Source of the DNA: Adiantum capillus-veneris | Lineage: Eukaryota; Streptophyta; Polypodiopsida; Polypodiales; Pteridaceae | Direction: 5' to 3' | DNA: 64,000 nucleotides | Assembly (NCBI GenBank): GCA_014529385.2 | Contig: CM043950.1 | Location: 66,168,935 to 66,232,934 of the forward strand | Part shown: positions 32,750 to 41,865 of the stretch, in pieces | Numbering within the stretch: the first letter of the stretch is position 1 | Layout of the letters: every line of letters starts with the position of its first letter | Made by a program: the position numbers and the translations under genes | The notes under the pieces: model-generated | The model's database searches: none | Told to the model about the DNA's origin: nothing | Seen by the model: the letters and a program-made list of their open reading frames with translations, nothing else

Positions 32750-33304
32750 GTGTATGTTTGTTTTTTCTTTGTCCGAGTTGTTACAAGAAACAAAAAAACG
32801 ATCATTTGTTCTAACTGGGAATGTGTGTGTAGTGAAAGTTCAATCCTTAGAGATCTAGCTCTATTACCAATTGAGTTGCAGGAGCAAGTAGTAAGGTGTC
32901 TCCCTCATAACAAGAGGGTGGTGAAGTTAAGACGGAAGGTCCTACGCGTGGATTCCATTTTCCTCTTGTTGTTGGGCACTAAGGAAGACCGCGCATTCAT
33001 CCAACTAGTGTGTGCCCTAAGATTGGTAAATAGAGTGAAATTTGGCGTTTGGCGAGTGCATTTCTCCATTGAGGAAGACTCTTCAGGAAACTTGCGGCCA
33101 GAGTTCATGCTGCATAGACTCACATTTGGTGAATTTTTCCCTCATTTGCGTCTTATTAATAGTCTTCCTTTCGCTTTCAACAAAGGAGATAGGGAGCTAT
33201 TCAGAGCTTGTCTTAATAAAGAGAGCATAGAGAAGATTGCAAATTTGTATAAATTCTCATCCTTCTCTACTTTCTATGACACTTTGTTCATAGAGACATT
33301 GTAA
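32750..33304 (+). CDS. Pre-gag frame B1, duplicated accessory protein
   Basis: This 184-codon frame probably begins further in than its first ATG, as the first 30 residues are atypical. The core reads LPIELQEQVVRCLPHNKRVVKL, then DRAFIQLVCALRLVNRVKF, LTFGEFFPHLRLINSLPFAF and RELFRACL. The same series is found in B2. It is alpha-helical in look, with no known domain; it could be a cofactor of gag or a regulator, which is inference only. Confidence 0.6.
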   Translation: MYVCFFFVRVVTRNKKTIICSNWECVCSESSILRDLALLPIELQEQVVRCLPHNKRVVKLRRKVLRVDSIFLLLLGTKEDRAFIQLVCALRLVNRVKFGVWRVHFSIEEDSSGNLRPEFMLHRLTFGEFFPHLRLINSLPFAFNKGDRELFRACLNKESIEKIANLYKFSSFSTFYDTLFIETL

Positions 33305-33350
33305 ATCTCTTTATGCTTTGGAATGATTTAACCATAATCCTAAGGAGTTT

Positions 33351-33809
33351 TTGTCCAGGAATTTTGTAGCACAAGTGGAGTCTTTAAATCTTGCAAACTT
33401 GATTGGACTTGATGAGGATGTTCTTTATGAAATTGTGAGAAGGTTTCCTCACTCCGACTGTGTGGAACTCGAAGGAAAGGAGCTCCTAGTCAATTGCTAC
33501 TTTCTCACGGCCTTCGACGAGCATGAAGATCTAGTTTTTATACAAACCGCTTGTGCATTGGGAATTGTAGAGCAAGTGCAATTTATCACTTGGGACGTGG
33601 TTGCTCTTTTGGATCCAGAAAATGAAGTTCTAGAGATTTCTGTTTATCGCCTTAGCTTTGAAGAATTTCAACCCTTCTTAGAGCTCATCAATAGTCTACC
33701 CTTTTGTTTTGATCAAACAAATCGAGACCTTATTGAAGCTTGGATAGCTGAAGAAGAAAACCTAGAGTGGTATTTTCTCACTTCTTCATTTGCAGGCGAG
33801 TGGTTCTAA
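33351..33809 (+). CDS. Pre-gag frame B2, paralogue of B1
   Basis: This 152-codon frame follows B1 by 46 bases and ends 49 bases before gag. It aligns with B1: LDEDVLYEIVRRFPHSDCVEL, EDLVFIQTACALGIVEQVQF, LSFEEFQPFLELINSLPFCF and RDLIEAW. It is more acidic than B1. The listed start is not an ATG (position 33,351 is TTG), so the true start or a splice/readthrough arrangement with B1 is unresolved. Function unknown. Confidence 0.6.
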   Translation: MSRNFVAQVESLNLANLIGLDEDVLYEIVRRFPHSDCVELEGKELLVNCYFLTAFDEHEDLVFIQTACALGIVEQVQFITWDVVALLDPENEVLEISVYRLSFEEFQPFLELINSLPFCFDQTNRDLIEAWIAEEENLEWYFLTSSFAGEWF

Positions 33810-33858
33810 ATCTCTATTGTATCCCTTATTGTAACTCATGTTGTAATCTTTCATAATA

Positions 33859-35047
33859 ATGGAGAGCCAACGCCAAATGTCTGGATATCCTCTTTTCTTT
33901 GGAGAGCCTGGAGAGGATGCAGAATTATTTTTAGCAAATTTCAAGATGTCTTGCCGTATCAAGAGGATAGTAACCGATCAAGAACGTGTAGAAATGTTTG
34001 AGGTGGTCCTTAGGAAAGATGCTAGTACTTGGTTTGACTCTTTGCCTGAGGAAGTTAAGGGGAACTACACAGAAGTTTTGAATCGTTTTAAGAGATACTT
34101 CTTTGATCCCCAAAACACTCAAAAACTATGGCAAGACATTGTTTCTCATAAGCAAAAAGACTTAGATGACTACTACTTGTACAAGCAAGAGTTTCTACGT
34201 CTTTGGGCTCTATGGATACGAAATGTTGTATAGTGCATAATTTTTAAAGAAGGAGAGGTTCATAGCCGGACTCTTTCCTGACCTTAAGGTAAAAGTTGAG
34301 GCCGGTGCACCTACTACTTTTGATGCAGCTGAAACTAGGGCTGCTGAGAAATATAGGAAACTCAAGTGCTTAAGGGGAGAGGTTCCAATAGAAGGTCTTA
34401 GACCCAAAGGTAAGTCACAAGCATCAACATCGAGGGAGCTTCCTGAGGTAACGACGGAAGTAATTGAGAAGTTAAACGAATCTTTAAGCAGCCTGTCAAT
34501 TCACCTTGCACAAGCTGTAGGTCCAAAGGGACAAGCAAAGAAGTCTGAAGAGCGAGATCCACGACCTAGGAGAGTCTTGCAATGTTGGAATTGCGGAGAG
34601 TCTGGACATGGGATGTATAATTGTCCTTGGCCCCGTGGGGAGCCAGGGAGACCTAACTTGAATTACCCAGTGATGAATGGAGGTGAAGGAACTTGTCAAC
34701 AACCAAGGCTTCTACAAAGACCAAATGGACCAAGACCACCTCCACAAGGGGTAGAAGGAGTTCCACCTTTGCCAGATCCAAATGTGCATGTGGTAGAGGT
34801 GACAAACTCAAATGAGGTTGACATGGAAGCAAATGGCATTAAGCGTGGCCGAGGAAAAAGTAAAGAGAAAGAGGGTGTCCCATCACAGAGTGACCATGGA
34901 CAAGGCAAGAAGGCAAAGGAGACCAAGGAAGCTAAGAGGACTCGACGTCGTATCAATCTCCAAGACTTCCCTCTTGGACATGGTATGGCTCCATACAACC
35001 TGTTGGAAGACATGCGAGGTAAGGGTCCTGATATCTCATGGCCTTAG
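33859..35047 (+). pseudogene. gag: Gag of the Tat-type element, one frameshift and a stop
   Basis: The first frame (33,859-34,233) carries the retrotransposon gag domain (DAELFLANFKMSCRI, ASTWFDSLPEEV, LNRFKRYFFDP). Around 34,205-34,245 the reading frame changes and a stop intervenes; the gag text resumes with ERFIAGLFPDLKVKVEAG in the next frame. A CCHC zinc knuckle CWNCGESGHGMYNC (near 34,580) binds RNA in related proteins. It then runs through a basic, Lys/Glu-rich tail (RGRGKSKEKEG) to a TAG at 35,045. Past the TAG the same frame continues into protease, so gag and pol were probably one polyprotein. Confidence 0.85.
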
Positions 35048-35152
35048 TTTCTTGCATTATGCCCACAAGTTAGGAGGGATTTAACAAAGGCAATTAACAC
35101 TAGGAGAAAGGTAAAAGATAGTTTTCCTGTTGTAAAAATTGCACATGTTGAA

Positions 35153-37939
35153 ATGAACGAGGATATTACACCTGTGCTAGATTGTTACATAAAAGGAAAA
35201 TTGGTTAGGAAAGGTCTAGTGGATGGGGGTGCACAAATTTGCATTATGATAGAAGGGCTCATGCAAAGACTAGGCATGCACATCCATGAGACACCTGAAA
35301 TCAAAGTGAAAATGGCAAACAATAGCAAGGCTAGGTGCGTAGGCATTTGTAAAAATGTTTTTGTGGAGGCCTTTGGCATTAAGAAGGCAGTGGATTTCTA
35401 TGTCATGTCTACCAAGGGAAATGGTTACCCATTTATCCTAGGAAGACCATGGCTAATGAAAATGCGAGCTTTGCAGAATTGGGAGAGTGGGAAATTAATT
35501 TGCAGGAATGACAATCATAAGAAGGTTGTCTTTGACATGAGGGAGCAACGCCAAGAGGAGCTCCATGAAGAATCATCTCAAAGTGAGACGGAAGAAGGTT
35601 GGACCGATAGCACTTCAGAAGAAGAAAGTAGCGGCAGCATTACTGAAGAGGAGTCTTCCATCGAAGTCATGGGGGTAAGGTTTAAGCCAAGCAACCAAGA
35701 GACCTCTTGTCAAGGCTTGGAGGAGGTAGGTCCTCAAGAGAACCAAAAGGTGGAAGATGAAGGAATGTTAGAAGGTATGTTGTCTACAACACTTACAAAG
35801 GATGAAAGAGAGGAGTTCAAATGTGTGCTAAGGAAATTTCCGAGGCTTTTTGCTAAAGACTACACCGATGTGCGTGGAGTAGATGTTGTTCAACACAAGA
35901 TTGAGTTGAAGCAAGAGGCCACACCTAAGGCTCAAAAGCTACGAAGGCTAGGAGTCATTAAGGAGCAGGCTCTACTCAAGGAGGTAAGAAAGCTTCTAGC
36001 AGCAGGTTTCATTTATCCAGTGGAGAATTCAGAGTGGGTCTCTCCCGTTGTTGTCACTCCTAAGAAAAACGGCAAGTGGAGGGTGTGTGTGGATTATCGT
36101 CCACTTAATGAGGCAACAAAAAGAGCTAACTTTCCCCTCCCATTTCAGGATGAGATACTAAATGAAGTAGCTGGTCATGAGAAGTACACTGTGTGTGATG
36201 GCTACTCGGGTTACTTTCAAATAGGTATCGCATTGGAGGATCAATTGAAAACAACCTTTATCACTCCTTGGGGTTGTTATGCTTTTAGAGTCATGCCATT
36301 TGGCTTGACAAATGCTCCTGCAACTTTCCAACGCTTCATGAACATGGTGTTTCAAGCATTCTTTGGAAAGTCCATTAGGGTTTTTATTGATGATTTTTGC
36401 ATTTATAGCTCAAAATCATTGCATCTACAAAGGGTAGAAGAAGGTTTAAAGAAGCTCTATGACATGGGAGGTCAACTCAACCCCGACAAGTGTCACATAG
36501 CTGAGGATGAAGTGATCTTGCTTGGTCACAAGGTTTCCTATAAAGGCATTGAGGTGGATCCTTCAAAGGCAAAGGCTCTTATTGAGCTCCCCTCACCCAA
36601 GAATCTCAAAGAGGTCATATCATTCATTCAAAAAGTGAAGTATATGTCACGCTTTATTCACTTAGCTTCGGAGTTACTTCACCCTTTGCAAAAGTTGACA
36701 CAACAAGTAGAATTTGCATGGTCTGATGAGCTTGAAGAGTACTTTTGTAACATTAAAGCCATTTTGTCAGAGCTACCAACACTCATGCCTCCTTGTTGGG
36801 AGTACACATTCTTTGTTAGCTCTAGTGTTGGAAGGGAAACAATTGGTGCTGTGTTGCTACAACAAGATCCCCACAGTACAAGGATGCGACCCATCTACTT
36901 TGCTAGTAGGGTCATGAATGCTTTGGAGAGAGACTACACAGAAGCAGAACTCATGATGCTTTCTCTCATGTTTGCGATAAGAAAGTTTAGATCCTACCTG
37001 CTACCAAACCCTTTTGTAATTCTCACTGCAGAGAATTTGTTCCCTTGGGTGTCATCTCAAATGAATCTTAGTACTAGGATCTCAAAGTGGATTATGGAGT
37101 TGCAAGAGTTTCAATACTCCTTCAAGGTAGAAGATAGTGTGCGTGCACAATTGGCAGGGATTCTCACTTATAGGGTGCATGAAAAGGAGATTAAGGTGCC
37201 TGAAGTAAAGACCCTACCATTACCACCACCAAAAAGTATTCCTAATGCTTTTACCTTGTTCTTTGATGGAGCTTTTCGTCGAGCCACAGGAAAAGCAGGG
37301 GGAGGGCTAGTGTTGCTCAACCCAAGTGGAGAGGTGGTCATGAAAGAGAAGTTCAATCTACCAAGTTCAGCTAGCAACAATGAAGCAGAATATGACACTC
37401 TACTTCATGGTTTGAAGATGTGCATTGGCCAAGGGATACAACGTCTCATGGTAAAAGGAGATGCACTTCTCATTGTTAAACAGATTTTAGGCATTTGGGC
37501 ATGCAAGAATGAAAGCTTAAGGACAAAAGTTCATGCCATTCGTAGGCTATTTAATCAATTTGAGGAGGTGCAATTATATCATATTCCTAGGAAACAAAAT
37601 GAAGATGCTGATTTACTTGCACAACAAGCCGTTGCATGTGTAAATAAAGAAGTGCAGGTCATCATGGTGGCGGCTGCTGTGAAGCAACCGAGGTACCAGG
37701 GATTGGAGTCATTGGCTCCCATCATTGGCTACATTTTGGAGGGTGAGTTTCCACCAGACTTCACAACATCTCAGAAGAGGAGACTCATGAAGAAGGCAAG
37801 CATGTATCTCTTCCTAGAAGGCTCCCTCTATCAAAGAGGGAAGGATCAAGTGAGCAGAAGAGTACCAACTATTGAGGAAATTCCAGCCATTCTAAAAGGT
37901 TTGCACGAAGAAGCATGTGGTGGTCATTTTGCCCAATAA
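35153..37939 (+). CDS. pol: Pol part 1: protease, RT, RNase H, archaeal-type RNase H
   Basis: This frame of 928 codons has the aspartic protease motif VDGGAQICIM (D24, where DSG/DTG is usual) and the GxPFILGRPWL flap region. RT follows with WRVCVDYRPLNEA, MPFGLTNAPATFQ and FIDDF (D413, D414). The first RNase H reads GAVLLQQD and YTEAELMML. A second, archaeal-type RNase H reads FFDGAFR (D705), NNEAEYDTLLHGL, VKGDALLIVKQI and NEDADLLAQQA, retaining all four acidic residues. The frame enters the integrase zinc region (HEEACGGHF) and stops at TAA 37,937. A TAG lies upstream at 35,045 in the same frame. All catalytic residues are present, so decay is limited to the stops. Confidence 0.9.
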   Translation: MNEDITPVLDCYIKGKLVRKGLVDGGAQICIMIEGLMQRLGMHIHETPEIKVKMANNSKARCVGICKNVFVEAFGIKKAVDFYVMSTKGNGYPFILGRPWLMKMRALQNWESGKLICRNDNHKKVVFDMREQRQEELHEESSQSETEEGWTDSTSEEESSGSITEEESSIEVMGVRFKPSNQETSCQGLEEVGPQENQKVEDEGMLEGMLSTTLTKDEREEFKCVLRKFPRLFAKDYTDVRGVDVVQHKIELKQEATPKAQKLRRLGVIKEQALLKEVRKLLAAGFIYPVENSEWVSPVVVTPKKNGKWRVCVDYRPLNEATKRANFPLPFQDEILNEVAGHEKYTVCDGYSGYFQIGIALEDQLKTTFITPWGCYAFRVMPFGLTNAPATFQRFMNMVFQAFFGKSIRVFIDDFCIYSSKSLHLQRVEEGLKKLYDMGGQLNPDKCHIAEDEVILLGHKVSYKGIEVDPSKAKALIELPSPKNLKEVISFIQKVKYMSRFIHLASELLHPLQKLTQQVEFAWSDELEEYFCNIKAILSELPTLMPPCWEYTFFVSSSVGRETIGAVLLQQDPHSTRMRPIYFASRVMNALERDYTEAELMMLSLMFAIRKFRSYLLPNPFVILTAENLFPWVSSQMNLSTRISKWIMELQEFQYSFKVEDSVRAQLAGILTYRVHEKEIKVPEVKTLPLPPPKSIPNAFTLFFDGAFRRATGKAGGGLVLLNPSGEVVMKEKFNLPSSASNNEAEYDTLLHGLKMCIGQGIQRLMVKGDALLIVKQILGIWACKNESLRTKVHAIRRLFNQFEEVQLYHIPRKQNEDADLLAQQAVACVNKEVQVIMVAAAVKQPRYQGLESLAPIIGYILEGEFPPDFTTSQKRRLMKKASMYLFLEGSLYQRGKDQVSRRVPTIEEIPAILKGLHEEACGGHFAQ

Positions 37940-37945
37940 TTAACT

Positions 37946-39127
37946 GTGAAGAAGATTTTGCTTGCGGGGTATGTTTGGCCAAGCTTGCATGTGGATGTTC
38001 AACATTGGTGTAAAAGCTGTCACAATTGTCAGATAAATGGAAATAGAAGGTTGGTGCATGGCCCGAGGCAAATAGTGATTGCAAATGGACCCGTTGAAAA
38101 GTGGGGCATTGATGCCATGGGTCCTCTGCCTAGGACAAAAAATGGTAAACTCTACATTCTAGTGGCTGTAGACTATATGACTAGGTGGGTGGAAGCTCAA
38201 AGTGTGGCAAGAGTGAATGAGAGGACAATTAGCAAGTTTGTGTACAATCACATTTGTTGCAGATTTGGCACACCTTTGGAGATTGTTTCTGATAATGGTC
38301 CAGGGTTTAGGAAGGGCTTGCTCACAGAAGTCTGTGAAGAACTTCACATTCTACATCGTCACAGTACACCCTACTATCCCCAATCAAATGGTTTGGTAGA
38401 AAAAGCTAATGGTGTCATTGCAGGCATCATTAGAAAGATGGTGAAAAACAAGACAAAGTTGTGGGATGACTTCTTGGATGGTGCCTTGTGGGCGTATCGA
38501 ACCACATATAGGGAAGCCACGGAGTTCACACCATTTCACTTGGTCTATGGTCAAGAGGCTTTACAGCCTATCGAGCTCAACATTCCAACAATGCGACTTC
38601 ATGGCAAAGGAGCACAAGATGATCAAGAAGCATGGATGGTTCGGCTTCTTACCTTAGCTGAGCTTGAGTGGAAAAGAGAAGCAGCATATGAGTGCTACAA
38701 GAGGAAAGCCACACAAGCGAAAGAAACGCACGACAAGAAACTGAAGGACAAAGGCATCAAGGAAGGAGAGCTTGTGCTAAGGTATGACAATCGACTTGAC
38801 AATCGTTTTGATGCCAAGTTTGAAACTAGATGGCAAGGGCCATACATAGTCAAGAAGGCTTTCAATTCTAGTTACTATCAGCTTATGGACTTGAATGGTA
38901 AAGAGCACTCCAGGAAGGTAAACGGGTATCGCTTGAAGCCCTATTTGAGTCGCCTTCTACCAAAGGATCTACCAAAGATCTGTCCAAAGGCCGCTGTCTC
39001 ATGTAAGTATTGTTACATGAAGCATGAGTGTAACTCCAGCGAAAATTCTGAGGGGCCAAACAATGAAAATCTCGCCAAGGACTCTGAAGCACTCTCTTTG
39101 GAAAAGATGCTCTATGATGGTACATGA
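37946..39127 (+). CDS. pol: Pol part 2: integrase
   Basis: This frame continues part 1 in the same frame, after the single TAA at 37,937-37,939. The CHNC pair of the HHCC zinc finger is at residues 30-33. The core has WGIDAMGPL, VDYMTRWVEA (D76), VSDNGPGF (D116) and NGLVEKANG (E152); the 35 residues between D116 and E152 are standard for DD35E integrases. The C terminus carries the GPY/F-type module (RWQGPYIVKKAF ... GYRLKPYL) and no chromodomain, as in Tat elements. It ends 16 bases before the purine tract. Confidence 0.9.
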   Translation: MKKILLAGYVWPSLHVDVQHWCKSCHNCQINGNRRLVHGPRQIVIANGPVEKWGIDAMGPLPRTKNGKLYILVAVDYMTRWVEAQSVARVNERTISKFVYNHICCRFGTPLEIVSDNGPGFRKGLLTEVCEELHILHRHSTPYYPQSNGLVEKANGVIAGIIRKMVKNKTKLWDDFLDGALWAYRTTYREATEFTPFHLVYGQEALQPIELNIPTMRLHGKGAQDDQEAWMVRLLTLAELEWKREAAYECYKRKATQAKETHDKKLKDKGIKEGELVLRYDNRLDNRFDAKFETRWQGPYIVKKAFNSSYYQLMDLNGKEHSRKVNGYRLKPYLSRLLPKDLPKICPKAAVSCKYCYMKHECNSSENSEGPNNENLAKDSEALSLEKMLYDGT

Positions 39128-39142
39128 ATATACCATCATCCT

Positions 39143-39151
39143 GGGGGAGGG
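39143..39151 (+). other. Polypurine tract
   Basis: GGGGGAGGG followed by CTAA sits directly before the TGATAG start of the 3' LTR, the expected place for plus-strand priming. Confidence 0.8.
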
Positions 39152-39155
39152 CTAA

Positions 39156-41532
39156 TGATAGCCGTTTTTCGGCTCTTTGTAATTACCACAGTGAGTTACC
39201 TCACCCTACCAAAATCACCCAAACACTGTGGCTATCCCTACCATTTCACTGTACATAGGCGTGCGTGAGTCACGGGACTTTTCCCATATCTTCTTTAAAA
39301 ACCCTCAATTAGCTAGTCATTGGGCTAGTCGAGCCAAAAAATATATAAAAAATATAAGTATATTATGGCCCATGCGTATGTAAATATTTCTTTGTATATA
39401 GGGCCTAAATAAAAGATTTTTTCATAATTATTTTGGTATTTATTAAAATATTTCTACCTAGGTGTGTGTTATTTATGCTCTGTACATTGCCTCACCATTA
39501 CCACAATTTTTTCTTACCATTTTTCATACTCTTTATTCCATATAGAAATATTTTCATGTAAGCTTCTCTTATATTTGGTGTAACTCCACCCCAATAAAAT
39601 CACAAAAAAACTAGTTTTATTTATGTGTATATTCTTTCACTATTTTGATTTTTCCCTTCCTACATCTATTTTGTTTTTTTCTAAAAAATTAGAACACCAA
39701 AAATATTTATCTTTTTATGGTAGCCTCATAATGAGAGAGATTTCTTTTGACCCCTTTATATTTTTTCCACTTATTTATATTTGACATGTACATATTTTTT
39801 AGACCCCTCAATATTTGATTTTCTTAGTTGTACTATTCACTTATATCCTAATCTCAATAATATCTTCAATTATAGACCTACCAAATAAGGTCAAGGGTAG
39901 GTGGCATGCATACATGCACTATGGAGGGCTCACTCTTGAAGGTATTCAAAAGAATCATCCAAAGAAGGACCCCACAAGGACCTTGCAGTGGAAAAAAACG
40001 GTCGGTTTTACTGAATTTTTAAAGTTCACTTGCTCTCCGAATTTGAAAAGGTGATACAAACAAAAGTTGTAGCTCGTGGGCTGAACTTTTGCCTCAAAGT
40101 TTTTCATATTTTTTTGAGCTACGAGCTGTGAGCTATGATTTTTTTAGTGGACCCCAGTTTTCCCATGCTATGCAGCCACACTCTCTCTTCCACTTTATCA
40201 TTTTCCTCTTTCACACACACACTTCTCCACTCATCATCCCCATCTCTCTCACCACTCCTCTCTGCACAGTACTCACCTTCTCCTCAACCTTGAAGAATAA
40301 GAGAAACCATGGTGAACTCATACCTCCCGCACACAATTCCATTCCAAAATTGACCACCTAGTCTCATTTTTCCTCCGCCAATTTACCCATATCTATCAAA
40401 AAAACCACAAAATTCAGCCTCTTCTCTCAAAAGACGGCATCATGGTGGTTGATTACTCAGCTTCAATTATCTTGTCTCTCAAGGAAGGTCAAGAGTGGAG
40501 AAAAAATGTACCGTCAAAGCTAGTGGACCGTCAACAAGCGTCAAAATTGGCCCTACTCAAGACACTTGGAGCATCAACCTTGTAAGAAATCCACCTTTTC
40601 TTACCTCTTAAGAGTTTTTTCTTCCTTATTTGTATCCTACATGGATACTCCCATTGTAAATATCCAATTCCATTTGTAAATTAATACTAACTCTACTAAC
40701 ACTAACCCACTATGAAAAGTCCTATCACCTCCATTTCTCTCCTCTCTCTTTCCTCACCAACTTCTTGATAATTCCAAGCAAAAGAAATTAGATAAATTGC
40801 TGAAAATCTAACCCAAAACCATGGTTAGAGGAGTAACCCTAGCCTTCAAAATTGCTATAAAAGGAGGGTGTAGCTAGCACAAAGGGGAGCCATAAGCAAG
40901 AGCACTATGCTATAGCTTGAGAAGCCAAGCTCAACGTCTCTAGAAGGAGCTCTTGAGTGGAAGCTCATTGTCTTATGCATGTGCATGCGTTGTAATAGGG
41001 GATTAGCAAGGGAACTCTATGCCATTGTAAGAGAGAGAGTGATCATTCAATTGAGAGTAGGAAATCTATCATTTCTCCTACTAGTGTAAGCCCAACATTT
41101 GCTAAATCAAGGAGGGTGGATTTGGACTAAGCTTGGATACTTTGTCTCCCTTCCAACGTGAAGTAATGGACAACAATGATGCGTAAGTGTCTTGTTGTTT
41201 TTTGTTAAGTTCTTGATAGCTTGTCTCTGCTGTTGTCATCAATCTAGCCATAAATCCCACATACTGTAAGAGGGTGACAGGGTGGAGAGGACTCCCCTGG
41301 CCTTAAGACAGTGATTGGGGTGGCTTTTCTTGTGATGTGTTGTGGTGAAATTTACGCAAGCTATGTTGAACAAATACTAATCTCACTTTGATTTGTCATG
41401 ACAGATTTGTAAGAAGGTATTAATGCAACAAGCACCCCCTCCTCCTTTCTCTCTCTTTCTTAAATATATAGTTGTGTTTGCTTGATCATTGCCGATACGT
41501 TTCAAAGCAGCCCGAGCACTATCTCTCTCCCT

Positions 41533-41606
<74 letters not shown>

Positions 41607-41865
41607 TCTTAGTGTGTGAGAGTGTTCCATTGGTGTTAGGGTTAGTGTAAATTCCTTGCTTGTTTGTGGGTTGCTCTAACGATTCTCCTCTTTTGCGTCC
41701 TAGTTCGCTCTTAAACTAGGTGGTGCCCCTTGTGTAGTTGGGATTTGGCTGTGGGTTTGTTATTTTGGTTTGTGTTGTGTTGTGCCCCAGCCCCATTGAG
41801 CATCACGGGAGCCTTGAAGGGTGTCTAGAGGCCACTCTTCTTGTTGCCCGCCCCGGACCGCCTCA
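39156..41865 (+). repeat. 3' LTR of the Tat-type element
   Basis: It matches the 5' LTR throughout, with about 16 substitutions, a few 1-2 bp indels and a longer CT tract (41,521-41,602, about 82 bases against 58). The first position after it repeats GCAG. Confidence 0.93.

Larger units (their letters stand above)
29511..41865 (+). mobile_element. Full-length Tat-type Ty3/gypsy retrotransposon, 12.36 kb
   Basis: Two LTRs of about 2.7 kb (29,511-32,193 and 39,156-41,865) start TGATAGCC and end CGCCTCA. GCAG flanks both outer ends as a 4-bp target duplication. A candidate primer-binding site follows the 5' LTR and a purine tract precedes the 3' LTR. The inside has extra frames, gag with one zinc knuckle, and pol in the order protease, RT, RNase H, second archaeal-type RNase H, integrase. 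Two RNase H domains plus frames ahead of gag are the hallmarks of the Tat/Ogre branch. Reading by eye I count about 16 substitutions between LTRs, so the insertion is young. Gag-pol nevertheless has a frameshift and stops, so it must rely on others for mobility. Confidence 0.93.
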
